A stretch of 64,000 bases of DNA from Parus major (lineage: Eukaryota > Chordata > Aves > Passeriformes > Paridae). The notes under the pieces are model-generated. The model saw only the letters and a program-made list of their open reading frames with translations, was not told where the DNA came from and did no database searches. Positions 13,201-27,259 of the stretch are shown piece by piece (within the stretch, counting starts at the first letter, position 1; each line of letters opens with the position of its first letter). Position numbers and translations under genes: made by a program. The DNA lies in the NCBI RefSeq assembly GCF_001522545.3, contig NC_031781.1:7879487-7943486 (forward strand), in the 5' to 3' direction.

Positions 13201-16200
13201 TCTACTAGCCCCTCTTAACAGGTACTTTGCACATGTTTCAAAGATTATTTCTCTTTCAGAGTGAAGTCCTCTTCATCAAGCTAAACTTTGAAGGAACTTC
13301 AAGATCACTTTGCACATTGGGATATTCACCTGCAGATACAAATATGAAGTGAAGCTCTTCTAATATTATTTCTGTAAAAATTACCGAAGTGCAATATCTT
13401 GCATATATGAAACTGGGAGGCACATTTTGAACAAGTTATTTTACTCATACATAAAAGTAATGTGGGTGTTTCACAAATTACTGTGACACATAAAATTAAG
13501 ACAGAACAAGAAAAATCAGTATGCTGATGATCTTATTTAACGTGTTTCTAATCTGCTATTTCAATACATTTGCAATTTCTAAAACACAAAGGGCTAAACT
13601 CTATAGACTAACTCAAGACTCAAGTGTCTTTTCTGTGGAGCTTTCTAGGATCTTTCTAGGTGGGGCTGTTAAGAGGAAACTGTGGACCTTTCCTTTCTTT
13701 TGCAGTTAGAAAATGTCCTGAAGACTTCACAAAACATTCTTATTTTCAGATACACTCAGATCTCAGAAATTTCCACAGAAATCCATAGTTCCTTCATTTC
13801 TCAGTAGTGGATCAGTTTGCATTAAGTTTTAAAACCTTATTTCTTCTATTTTTTTTTCCAAATCCCAGGTAGGAGGTAACAAATACTTTACCAATAAATA
13901 TACTCTGTAATTCAGGTAATTCCTACATGCAAACCTTAAAGGCAACATTAACACTCATTTTCTACCCATTGCTATGGTAAAATAGCTGGAGGCTTCCAGA
14001 AACAGCAGGGAAATCTTAACACATCTATCCACCTCCCAGTGCATAAAAGCCATATAGGCTTTCTAAACTCCATTATTTCCCCAACACCTTGTGTGGGACA
14101 CAAGTATATTTGATAAACTCTTCACCTAGAAGTCTGCTCCCTCTTGCAAAAATAATATTTATACCAGCTTTTGAGGGCATTTGAGGCCCATTTTCTGCCT
14201 TCCCCACTGTCAAAAAGCACACAGAAAAACATGCAAAAAAATCCCACCATCAGTGATTATAATACAGTAAACACTATGCTCAGACCTAAAGGTAGTTCCT
14301 CTGAATGAATCAAATATAAATTTGGGGCTTTCCCCAACCCTTACAAAAAGAAACCAAATTTACTTTTTTTTACGATACACTTATCTTGCATGCCTCATGG
14401 TTTTATTATAGAAAACAAGTGCACAGTAACATATGGTACATCTGTTTCATATTTTGTCTTTCTGCTGTCGTGCTGTTTCTCTCAACATTCAGTAACACAC
14501 TTCTGTTGGCTCATAATAATTATTTTTAAGCTGCATATGAAACACAGCCCACCTCTACTGTCACTCCAGGGACATGATATTCCTCCCTCCTCGTACAAAT
14601 GTACAGTGGAATATAAAGATAGCAAAACCAAAATTAAGACAAGAGAAACCAGGAGCCATTATCAAACACTCGACATTTCTTCACTTCCAGAAGTTTGGTT
14701 TTGCTCCTACACTGTAATTCACAGAGGAAGTGACAGCAATGGAAAGGAGATGGTACCAGCAGAAACAATAGTTAAAACAAATTTAAGCAAAGCCTAACAC
14801 TCAAATCTGTACAAAGACATATTCTCCAACTGAATAGGCAACCTCAGGCACAACAGCCATGTGGAAACATCTGTGAGGCAAAAACAGGACAAGAGCTGGG
14901 AGAAAGCCCAGAGAAAAGAACGGTGAGGAACTGAGAACATGGCATGAGCCAGCAAAAGGCACAAGGGGGGAAAAGAGAGGACAAAAAGAGGTTTTATCTG
15001 TAGGGTGAACTTTCAGATTGAAGCTCTCTGAGAAATAATAAACCTGGCAGCAAAGAATGTGTAATCTGTAGACAAACTGGACCCAGAAAGGGGTAATAAA
15101 AGCACAATAGAGGAGGTGAGATGGGAGCAGTGAATAGGTAAATAGTCAAGATAAGTTTGAGCACATTATAGGGAGAATTTTTTACACATGCCTGTATACA
15201 GAATAGCCTGTATTGTCTCAAAAGAGACAATATGGGGAAAATACAGAGAGAAGACAAAAGGTAACCATCTTTTGTGAATCTGATACTGGAAGTTGATGTC
15301 ATTGCATCAAAAATGCAGCAATAAATGTAACCCCCCAAAAAAATTTAGTATGTCAAAAATTTGCCTCCAGTCTGTCCAAGAAAATCTAAATACTTCTTAG
15401 CAGCTGTCTATTCCTATGGGCTTTATGTCACACTTCACAATGGGACACTGATTGGAAAACCTGAATGCCACTTTGTTAAATAAACAAACATTCAATAAAA
15501 ATAATACAGCACTGTTGCTGAAATGACAATTTTAATTGCAGGACTTCAAGCCTCTCCACTTCTTTGTGAAGCAGATGGTAGTTTTGCTGGAAAGTTGGAT
15601 TTGGCACAGTGAAAATTGGCACCAGAAGTTGAAAAGGTTCCATTTCAATTTTGTCACATGGAAAGATGAATCTATGAATTAGGTCATAAACGGTGAAGTA
15701 GAAGCTAAAGGAGCTTTTAACTCCCCAGACACTTCACCATTAAAGAGTCTGAATAGTCTCCTCTTATTACACATTTTACAGTATTCCGTAAATACCATAA
15801 ATTAATAAACTATTCCAGCTCTAACCTGAGGGCCTCTTACTGTTTCTTCCGTGTTCTTTGTGCATAACCACCAAAATAACTGCACTTTAATAAAAAGTTG
15901 GCATCTATTTTTTTTTATTTTTTAAAAAAAGTAAATTATTCTCATCAAGAAAGTTGGTTTAGGCACATGTTGAGCAAACACAGCATCATTTACAGGAGGA
16001 AAAGGGTTTTTAGACATTCATTGATCGAATTGATAACACTGACATAAGATCATCTATCATATTTCATATTTCAGTAGAACATATGGGTTTCAGTAGAGTC
16101 TTATGAATTGGACTGTTGACAAAAATAAGCTTTCCCGATATGCCATTGGCACTACACTTAACTGAAATATTATATTTCCACATACCAATATAACAACATC

Positions 16201-18448
16201 AATATGCTTCCTAGCTGTATGGAAGGTCCTTTATACATAAAGAATCAATATGTGTTGATAAATATCTAATCAGAAAACAAAGTCCTATGAAATTGTTTCT
16301 ACAGGATGATCCAGGATCCTGGTAGAACAGGTACAACAGAATCTTTGAAAAAAGCTTTAGAAACAAAAATTCAAAAAAAATTTGGATTTTTACAGATAAT
16401 ATTTCAAAAAGTTCTATTTTTTACTCATAAAATGAGAGCTAGGTCATACTTTCTCAGTATTTTAATAGCAAATAAACAGGGAATTATTAATATACAAAAT
16501 ACAATTAATTACCAACTTTCTTCTTCCTGCTTACTTCACTGTCCTGAAAATATAGCAGTGTAAGGCTATAGAGTGTGTACTGCATCACTTTTTCAAAACT
16601 TATGTTTTACTTTAGAATAGGATTTTGCAAGACCTTAAAAGAATTTCACAGCATGAATTCAATAGCTAAATTTAGCGAGATCTGCTCCCAATTTCCCCAG
16701 GCATTTTTCACAACCTCCCTTCAAAGCATTAAGTACAAGCTTGCACAAACTAATTTTAAAGAGAACATTCTTCTCTATCTCAAGAAAAGATATATGAAAA
16801 TATGTTGCTTATCTCCAAAGTGGCATTGTTTGGGTAACATTCACTCCAAGGAAGGAAAAATCAGGGCCTTTACACAGCTCTGCTTCCTCCATGTGTCAAG
16901 CCCATCCAGATGTACTCACAAGTTACCCTCCTATCTGCTATTAGATGCGGGTTTTTTCTTTATTAAAGTACAAAAAGCAGCAGTTGCCAAAGAGATATAG
17001 AAACTACCAAAAATCACATTCACAATTTTGCAATTCGCTCTCATTTTTATTGCCATGTATTTATAGTTCTACCGATATTTTTATTCCATAGCCCTCATCT
17101 CCCACCCTACATTCATTCAGTGCTGACAGACATGTTATTCCTTAACCATATAAGTGTTTATGCCACCAACTTCAGTGCACAGTAAGCAGAATATAAACAG
17201 TCTCAGGGCAGAGTAAATTCAATTATAGGCATTCAGCTAAAATACAGCACCGACTACCCCATGAAACTTTTTCATTTCTCAATTAAATTTTTCCAAGTAA
17301 ACATTTCTGCAACCATGTTACGAACATTTTTAAATTAAGGCAAACTTAAAATCATCACTTAATACTTTTATATTAGATGAGTCATATGTTGCCAATTTTT
17401 TTGGTAAACTATTACCTTCTATTTGCCATGCCTCTGCAATACCCAGAGTATCTCAAAACCAAGCAGGAACCACCAGAGGCTCCAGGCACAGCAGCCAAGC
17501 ACCCACGTGCTGCACAGTACAGCTGGCAGGTGACAAATGCTCAGGTGATAAAATTTCTTAGTGGTAGACATGACCTCACCCAAGAGAAACTAGTTGAGAC
17601 CAAGGGATTTGACCCATCAAATACACACTTCTTTCTCCACCTAATGAAATGTTCAAATGAACATTCTAGTATTGCTCTAATATGTTGGAAGAAGGCAGTT
17701 TTGTACACGTTAAAAAATAAATCGAACAGAATTAATATTTTGCAAAAAGGAAATTCAATTAGTATGCAATATAAAGCTAAATTTGCAGAAACATTCCCTA
17801 TTTCATGTTATAGAAGGAATTACTCTAGGGATTAATTTATGTTCTTATTCACAACCATTTTTCTAATACAGTCATTAAATTCTGTTTCATGAATCACTGT
17901 TCTCATCTGGGCTAAAGCAATTAAGTTCTCAAGACAGAACAGTAGGTGAGCTGGTGCTAATTAATATTCCCCTGAGGTGAGCCCAGAGTTTGCCTGTGTC
18001 TCCAGTACACCTGAGGTTGGCATTAATCAAGATAATTCTTTCTTGGCATCTCTCTGAAGGAAAAAACTGGGCATTTAGGATCAAACTTCCTTCCATCAGC
18101 ACACACCCTCCACAGGCTCTCCCTGCTCTAGTCCTGAGATGAGGTGCTACCTTCCCTTGTAACCAGAATTTCACCCACAAACTGCAATGCTTCCAACCCA
18201 ATCTACCTTAAGGAGTCAACACATGATTTTAGCAATTTCAGCTGAAGGTGAAAGTCTGATAACACAGGAAATAAAACAGCCTGTACATGTGGCACTTGAG
18301 ACAGCACCTAAGACATTTCTGAGTTTGTACCAAACCCCAAAAGAGCAGTTCTGGCTGTTTCTGTATGTCAGTTATATTTTTCCTTCCTTCTAATACCTTG
18401 TCATTGCCCTACTGACAAAAAATTAACCAAAAAAAAATAAGACACTTG

Positions 18449-18977
18449 TGTCACCGTTGGACACAAAATGATTCACACGGATGCAGCTCAAGGTGTGGAG
18501 AAAGAATTCTCATTTATTTGTTCTTTCAGTATTTATAGGTTTCCAACCATGACCAGGGATTGGATAGTCAGGTCACTACCTTCCCAACTGCACTGGCCCT
18601 GAGAGACATCCATCAAAAGGCATGTCTTTAATGCAATGTATGAACAATTATGTTAATAGTTACTTTCCTGGGAAAGTGGCTTGAACTTGTGAAAAACAAT
18701 ATCAAAAGGCCTGATTCTCAGGGCAACAAATTTGTTTGAATACTTCACTAGTTCAGCCTCTGCCATGAAGAAGGCCAAGAAATTCCTCTTTTATTCTCCC
18801 AGAAGTGTTTGGAGGGTTTTTATAAAAAACATTTGGTTGTGCTTCAAAAAGAGTTTATGTTTTCCCATTATGCTAGGTTATATTAGGTAAATATAGACTA
18901 TTCTTGTTTCTCCTGTTGTTTTAAATTTGTTATGTTAGTTTATTCATATTGTGTGTAAAGTTCCACTCCCGTATGCA
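18449..18977 (-). mobile_element. Solo LTR, 529 bp, TG...CA ends with near-perfect 6-bp target duplication
   Basis: The element begins TGTCACCG and ends GTATGCA, and is flanked by cacttg (18443-18448) and cactta (18978-18983), a 5-of-6 direct repeat of the size typical of ERVK-like insertions. On the minus strand it shows a CCAAT motif near 18567, TATAAATA at 18537-18530, AATAAA at 18518-18513, and a 3' end GGTGACA. No gag or pol sequence lies inside or next to it, so it reads as a solo LTR. I cannot name the family. The ends were chosen because they give both TG...CA termini and the duplication; a shift of one or two bases is possible. Confidence 0.6.
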
Positions 18978-19041
18978 CACTTACGAAGGTGTACTAACAA
19001 ACAAAGATTCTAATCCTTTTCTGCTATATTAACAGCCAGAA

Positions 19042-19113
19042 AATACTAAAATTTGTAATTTTAGTATTAAATATTAAATATTATTAATGATTAAATATTA
19101 AATATTATTAAAT
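19042..19113. repeat. AT-rich hairpin plus local tandem duplication
   Basis: A perfect 11-bp inverted repeat, aatactaaaat (19042-19052) and attttagtatt (19058-19068), has a 5-nt loop. It is followed by two imperfect copies of a roughly 24-bp unit rich in attaaatattaaatatt and by a second partial copy of aatactaaaat near 19110. This looks like replication-slippage expansion of a hairpin-forming AT tract, just 60 bp beyond the solo LTR. Confidence 0.7.
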
Positions 19114-20421
19114 ACTAAAATGTTGTAATTTTTAACTCTTAAGATCTTCCTTTAGTTCATTAATTCAAAGTTCTCAGAAAAAATATGCAACTTCTAAGCA
19201 TTCTTGCACAAAATTGGAAAATCTTGAAAGTTTCAATAAAAGAAGCTCTTCCATCTTGTAACAGTTTATGGAATAAAAGATATGCCCCACAAGGTGGAGG
19301 GAACCAAACAAAAACAAAAACCCAAACCCCTGAGATTGCTAGCTTCCCAGTACAGGAGCAGCAGTCTTGCAAGTACTTTTGTGTGTCAAGATATTTTTAA
19401 TCTCACAAAGAAGGATGCTGGAATTGCCAAAGGCTGCCAACCATCTAATGGAAACAAAGAACACTACAGATATCTAAGAGTCAATGTAAAACTGGATTTT
19501 AATAAATGGACTTCTATAAAGTGCTTCCATACTTCTATGGTACTTTGAGAATTGTCAGAAGAAATATCTTATTACATTGGTCCACTTCATTGCAAATAAT
19601 GTCACTCATTCTTTAACATATTCATGTTTCAGCTTAAAAAAAAAAAAAACAGGGGCTCACCATGAAAAGTCACAGATGCTGCAAGGGCTGTGAAAAGGAA
19701 TCGAATGTGCCAGACACACAACGTGCTAGGTGCCAGCACCTATTCCAGACACTTCTGCAATTTTCATTAGTAATAATTCCATTATCATGGGGAAAGCTAC
19801 TTGTGCTCAGGCATACCTGAAAAGTTAGTCAAGGTATACCAAGAGCATAACAGAATAGAGTTAGTTGCAACTTAGAATGTTATTCTGCAAATTCCAGATC
19901 ATCAACTACAAGTGGAAAAAACAAAAAGGCAAATTAAATTCACAGTAAGGAATCAGATACACCAAAAAGAAAGCACTTCCTGTATCCCTTTAGGCATAAT
20001 CACTGTTCTGATGTCCTACTTACATGAAACCTCCCAATTTATATTTTAGTAATCAATGACTATAAAGAGATAAATTTCAATACAAGGTAATATTAGCAAA
20101 AGATAAATGAGAATATTTATTTAGTGACATTTATAGTGGTCTTAAAGGTCAGCTTTGGGATCAGTTTTGGTAAGATTTAATCACTGAATACCTTACAGCA
20201 CAGCAAGAAACCATGCAACTAAAACAGTCTGAGCTGATGGAAAGCTGATGTGATATTTCACACCAGAAAAATCAAAGCCTCCGTCACTAAAGTATAAAAA
20301 TACTTTTTCGTGATTGACAAAGGCAAATTAAGTTATTTGATGGCAGAGATCCATATTCAAAAGCAATGCAGGAATGAAATTCATATGCTTAGATGCTATG
20401 AAGCCTTTGCCAATAGGCAAA

Positions 20422-20441
20422 GTTTCTGAACGTTTCTGAAC
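20422..20441 (+). repeat. Perfect 10-bp tandem duplication
   Basis: The unit gtttctgaac occurs twice in direct succession. It is a small slippage duplication with no evident function. Confidence 0.8.
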
Positions 20442-23400
20442 GTCAAGTTTTTCTCTAGATCCAAGAGGCTAAATCCAAAAAAGAACATATTTATCCAGTG
20501 AGTATTTCCAGATGCCCAGACATGACAGAGCATGAACTCCTTCAGCTGCTATACAGGGGCTTTTGTTTCTGAAATAAAACCTCCACAATTTACTTCTCAA
20601 ATACAGACACTTCTAAAGCATTTGCTCCTTAAATACTTAGTACAGCATAGCTAAATTATTCTAAAGATTCTGTACAAAGAACTGAACGCTCCTCTTTAAA
20701 AGGAAACATTGCTAAGGCTTCTTGGTTTGCTGTGTCATTCAGGTTTTGCCCAGCTTAAAGGAGATTGTAAACTAAAATAGAATAGCACTATCAAAATCAT
20801 GAGACTGTGTTCAGACTTACTTATTTCATTATTTAGATACTAGATAGGTAAAAAGAGTAAATTGCTAAGGCAAAACAATCCACAAGATAAACATCAGAAA
20901 ATGGAAAGACATTAAAAGAAAAAGCTGTATCATCTCAACAACAGAGACAGATCAGGAGACTTACTTCATATACAAGAATTATCAATTTAAAATGTAAAGT
21001 ATTACAGTGTAGCTGTGCACAGGCAGAATTTTAAAATACCAGTAGAGCAAATGTGCACACATATATTTATTTTTTCTAGTATTTATCACAACTTGCTCTG
21101 TTTTTCCTCAGATTCTTATCTAGCAGCCTGGTATATGGAATTGTGAAGTGCAGAAGTGTGCACCCTGGCACACTATGAAAAGTGCTACTACATTTGTTCA
21201 GTAATACTGTGCAAATTGTCAAAGCTATTTCTGGGTTCTCCTGGATTCTTGCCTTTCTTCTTTCAGCTGTTTTACATGTGTTCCTAGAAGATAAGTAAAC
21301 ATTTCAGTATAATTTATTGAAATGAAAAAAATATTAATATCTTATTTGAAATAAAGCTTCATCTATATTTGATGTTATAGGAAATCTTCTCTCCAAAGTC
21401 TCTGAAATCTCCTGAAGTTGTGATTTATCCCACAGAATAGCAGGAGTTGTGACACATATTGGTCCAAAACCAATCAACTTCTGGCTAAAATTCAACAGAA
21501 AAGCAAAAGGAAGTGACTTCATAAAAGAACATACTAGTTAAGTTAACCATTCTAAATTATGAAGTTCACTTTAATTGTATGGTCTGCACTGGTTTTAAGT
21601 ATCTAGCAGTTGCAAAGGCATTCATCTGAAGTTCATTGTTTGCCTCTGCAGGTGACATGAGAATATTCCCCTTCCCTATTATCCTCTAACAGCTATAGGA
21701 AATGCAATTCACACCCAAAGACAGAATCACTTCTTAAAAGAAACTACCTCTTTACCAAATTTGTTTGGGTTTTCTTGCTTCACAGCTAAAGCATTAGGTT
21801 TCACAGTTTCAGAATACTTTTATAATAGAAAAGTTCATCTGATCATTCTGTTTGGAGTCTTTAATAACTGCACTTCTTAGTGCTTTAAAGAAAGGAACAT
21901 TTCAAGCCATGGTTATTTCATGTAACAGTTCTCTTTTGGACTGTTGGTGGGGTCTTGCTTTTTTATTGGTTTAAAGTGTGGTTTATTCTTTCCAGAATTT
22001 GCATAATTTTTTTTTCCTTCCTCTATGGCCTATGAACTGCAAATTTTAAGTTTTTCCATCCAAAAAAATGATGTCTGATTGAGTACTTGAATCATCTGTG
22101 TACATCTGGAAATTCACACTATAAGCAGCAAGTTCAACAGCTTGAACTGATATTATTTATTTTCCCTTATTCATTTGTTAGAGAAAGTAAATTCACTCAG
22201 AAGTTGTTGCAGACTATCAGGATGTTCCTCTTCCCTGAACTGCAAAGAGAGCAGGATGAACCCATTTCACAATTGGTCATTTTAAAGGTTTAAAAATACC
22301 TACAATTCTTCCATTGTGTCCAAATCCATGTTCCCAAATGCTTGTTTCAGTTAAGTGTTGGTCCTGCAGCACAGCACTTCCCTCCATGCCCTTCCTTCAT
22401 GGGCAGACAATATGGGAAAAGGGAAGGACAAACTCTGGGGAACAAGAAACATTGCCTTTTCTCCTCTCTCCTCACATCTAAGCTCTTTATCCTCTCACAT
22501 GTGGGTGATGCCTGCTACAGCTCTTCCCTTGCACAGTGAAACAGGAGCACTGCTTTTAATGACCACAGGATTGAAAATGACCACATGATGAAGAGGAGAG
22601 TTACTTTTGAATTTGGGAAAAGGAGGTGAGTAGCGACACTGTCCTCAGAATTCCTACCTCAAGACACAGAAGACTAAATTTAAGAGTCAAAGAAAATGCA
22701 TAGCAAAAGCTGAACAGCACATCAGAGGAGAGGGGGATAATAATGAACATACATGTAAGATGTGTAAATGGTATAAATAAGGAGTTTATACAAATTGACT
22801 CACTCTTCTTAATCACACAATCCTGCCAGTAGCCTTTTGCGAGCTGAATTAAAAACAAAAACAGCAGCAACCCTCATTATGTGTTTTTCCTGAATTTTCT
22901 ACCATCTGGCAAAAATGAGTTAGTCAATAAAACAAAAGGAAATTCATAGCAAAATAGATTTACTATAGTTTTTGCAGTAAAATCTGTTTGTTTCTACACA
23001 TTCTAGAATTCTTTATCTGGTAAGATTACTATTAAAAATGGATAATTTCTTTATTCTAGAAAAAAAGTATTACAAAAAAGTCTTAAAGGCTAAAATTTGT
23101 TGTAGACACTATTAAGCCAGGATTATGGAGGAAAAAAAAAAAACACACCACATATTTCCACAGTAGTAGAAAAAAATTATCTTAATTAAGACACTAAAAA
23201 ACCCTCAACCATTCAGATTATATAAAGACAGAATGAAAAAAATACATTTATGGATATATATATAAATATATTGCCCAGGGCAAACACCAAACACTGTATT
23301 AGAGCTAAAATGCACTACTGACCTACTCAAGATAGTGGAATTGAATAGCAAATTGTACTGTTCACTGCAGTGACAATATCATCAGTATGCAACATTCTGA

Positions 23401-25100
23401 TGAAGCAGCTATGCAAGTGTAAAACACCTGAAGTACCCTAAACATGACACTGACAACTTAGGAAAAACAGCAGAAGAGAAGAACGTGAGCAATTGCTGGT
23501 TGGCACAGAAATAAAGTGATTTTGCAAGTGTTCTGTGCCCCTTCCTGCTCAAGTCCAAAGTTCTGCAGAAAAAGAATGAGCTGGCAGAGATCAGAAGGCA
23601 TCAAACCACACACTTGTCAAAGCACAAACTTTCAGGTTGGGATATTAAAACAGTCACAACTCACAAAGAGTAGAACTTGAAATAAATGAAATATAATTGA
23701 AACACTCCTTTTACAAAATTCTACACGCTGAATAACCAATTCTGAATGGATGTTCAAATATTGATAGAATGCCCTGAGAGCTGTTAAGAGTAAACCTTCC
23801 TCAGAATATAAAGAGAAATTTCACACACTATGGGACTTGTTTTTAAAATGTATCTAATACAATGCTCAGCTTCACAAATTTTCAATTATCTAAAACCTGT
23901 AAGACAACAAAAAGTTACCCTGAAATAAACCAGCCAGCTGGACAATAATGCCAGTCTCCAGAATTGGCAGATGTGTGCAGCAAATGCAGAGAGAAGACTG
24001 GTGGAGAGAAAGGTCAGGGGAAAGGCACCTGCACAAAGTAGTTGCAGAAGTTGGTACCAATTTGGTGTGAGACAAAGGTGTCTTCCACCTACTATCCAAA
24101 CTACTCCGCTCTTTTTTTGAGTGGGTTTTAAGATGTGTTATAGTACTTGAAATATTAATTATGTGACACTGTGTTACAAAATTTGCCATAAAATATTTAA
24201 TATAATAAATATGGCACTATTTTTTAATATGTTTTATCCCCAAGTTATTCCAAAAGCTTAATTCAAGGATATCAAATAAAGAGTAGATTCTACTTCACAC
24301 AGTTGAAACAATTCAACTGGATACAGTTGGGAAATGAACACCTAGAAAAACTGGGGAACAAAATTTGGTTTTCAAATACAGTTTCCAATTAGATCAAGTT
24401 ACCACGTTCTTCTGAGACCACTGTGACATTAAAGAAAAAAAAGATCCTCTAGTTGAAACAAGTATGAAAAATATATTCCTAAAGATAATCTTGTTTTCCT
24501 GTAAATTTGCATAATCCTTCCTCCAATATTTGATTCTATGTTTAGCCATCACTGCACCACTTCTCCACACAATGAGGCAATGCTTTATACAAGACCTGAA
24601 AAGGATAATGCCCTGGCCCTATTTAACACAAAATCACTGGTGCCTTCAATTCATGCTTTATTGTTACATCTATATACATCTTTAAAAAAAAAAATCTCTT
24701 CTCTAAAATGTTACTTATAAATATTTTTTTCTTGGACTTGGCCTGACTGGCACTGCTTGTTAATTCTGCAGTCCTGAAGCCAGGACAGTGCTGTGTATTC
24801 AGGTGGAAAAGTCTATCACAAGCATCCTTATCTAATTGCTCAAGTTCTCAGTCTGACAGCTCTCCCTCTTCTAGGGATGAGTTGCCTCAACAGGATGAAG
24901 AATGCCTCCTTTGGCTTTCTTAAGCAACTTCTGTGATTTCTACCCCTTAGCTCTCTCCTCCCCCTTCCTTCACTGCACCAGGGAATCTGAAGACAAAAAT
25001 ATCTCTCAAGTGTAAGGAAAGTACTACATCTTTTATATACAATTATGCAGCTCATTCATTCCCATATTTCAACCACACCATGAATGTACAAGTTATAAAT

Positions 25101-25152
25101 AGAAAAATATACTAAAAGTAAATATACTAAATATATTAAAATATACTAAAAT
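25101..25152. repeat. Imperfect tandem of an atatactaaa unit
   Basis: Four imperfect copies of an atatactaaa-like decamer lie in succession. It is an AT-rich minisatellite-like tract in intron 2, with no gene context. Confidence 0.6.
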
Positions 25153-27241
25153 AAGTTTTCTCTACCAGAGGGTGATGTAGGAAGTGGTGGTTAACCAATG
25201 ATGAAAAATCATGCCAAATCTCTCTAGCTCACAAAACTTACACCAGCATACAACCCAATGAGCTTCTGAAAACAAATTCTTTAGGAAGAACTTCAGATTT
25301 CCAGAGAATTGCATTATCATTCCAGTGGTATATTGTAATTTTCATTACAGTATTAATTATCAGAAATAGTAAAGGTTGTGGGTTTATTTTTGATTTTTCA
25401 AAATATATATTAAGACAGATAAGACAATATAATATGTACCTAATTGCATTCATGTTAACATTAAATTCACCACAAACCTCAATTTTTCTGTAGGTAGCAC
25501 ACACTCCATAGCCCAGAGAGCTGGGCTGACAAGGTGGTACATTTTCAGAATGGCGTGGAAAGAATTTTGGCTTCCAAATAAAGGGTAGTTGGTAATTTTG
25601 ATTTCCCTCGAGATACAGCTTAGTTTCTGTCACTCAGGTAAGAAATTGTGACCACTGAATGCAAAACACTGTGATTATCACAACCTAATTCATTAATAGA
25701 ACAGCAGGCTGTTATTGCAGACATGTTGATTGCAAACAGTGATTTTTCAAGTTTGCATTGAAAAATTTTATTTATGCTTTGGTGTATCATGAATTAAATA
25801 TAACCCACTAGCTCACCTCCACCTTCTAGAGGATTCAGAGGGAATATAATGCCACAGTATTTGTGCATTTCTTCACTGAATTAGTTAAGACCATTATGCT
25901 TTACCAGGTACCTGAAAGTTAATGTTGCACACAAGAAAAAGTTCACTCTAACAGGACTATTCTTTCAGCCTTTCTACCTACAAATTGCAAAAGCTATACA
26001 TCAATTTACACAGTTCAAATCAAAACATGTAGAAAAGATCTCATTTTCAAAGCACAGCTCCCTGCCTCTTTCTGTGATTCTCTCAATTTAAATGAAGGCT
26101 TTTGCAGTTAAGACTTGTACTATATACAATTAAATGGAAACTTGAGTGAGTTCAAAAAGCAGGCCTTGTTTCTGAGGAGGCCTCAAAACTTCCCTGGTTA
26201 TCTTTAGTATCATGGTCCCCTCCTTATCAAATTCTACTCCCCACCAGAGCCAGGAACTTTTCTTTCTCATCAGTAACAACCAAGGGCAACACCCACCCTT
26301 CTGGTACAGCTCACACACTGCTCCTCACCAACTACACCCATCCCTCCTCAGGGAAGAGTCCTGCTGTTTTGGCCTCTTCCCATTTCACAGATATTATTTT
26401 TAATATAATAAGAAAATCCACTGATTTCACTCTGCTTTCCCATTCAGGTAATGACCATTTGATCTATTCTGTGTGGTTAAAAGCTTAAGCGCTTTGCAGC
26501 ATTTAATAAATGAAGCAAAGAAGAAATATTTTGTACTTACCTAAATTGCCATCAATGTACATGAGTTTATGACGAAAACAGTGGAAACATGCAAAATAAA
26601 GTTAAAATCAACAAGTATACATGCAGCTCAAGACAAATACATTTTTAAAAAGCTGAAGAAGCAAGAAACAACAGTACAGTGACAAACAAAATAAGGTGAA
26701 TGGATGTGATGAACCTATTGGCTTTACAGACTCATCCTAAAACACCTTAAGAAGATTTCATTGGTTGCAAACATTATATTAAAATTTGACTTTGGAAGTA
26801 TTTTTTTCTTGAAGAGACCCATTTAGTAAAAATACAGCAAATTTCTTTTTTTTTTTTAAAGATTATTAATATGAAAACATACCTGAGGTAGCTTAGTAAA
26901 TTACAAGCACAACATTTCTGTTCCTCAGGCTCCTAGCTTTGAGTTGTGTAACCATATACTTCATTAATATTCACAATAAGCTTCAAAATCCCTTCTGCTT
27001 CACACATTCGCACAATAAGATGGGCTGAGAAGTATTTGTACCCCAAAAAATCCTCCTCAGACCACATCTGGTATTACCAAACAATAAAAGGTCCTTTCCA
27101 ACTAGTAATTAAGTGCATACTTTGACACATTAAGGAAGGCAATATCTATCTATGAACTCACACTAAATACCCAAGTGTTGATAACTCCCTGCATGTTCCA
27201 CTAAAATGAACCCACAAAAATTTCAAAGGGCTTAAAATATC

Positions 27242-27259
27242 TAAAAAAAATTTTTTTTA
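27242..27259. repeat. A8T8 palindrome
   Basis: An 18-bp perfect palindrome: T, eight A, eight T, A. Tracts like this are stiff and tend to exclude nucleosomes. Nothing else marks it as functional. Confidence 0.8.

Noticed and set aside
27078..27105. aaaggtcctttccaac, similar to part of the CR1 3' end
   Set aside because: The match is about 16 bases with no flanking similarity; too short to call.
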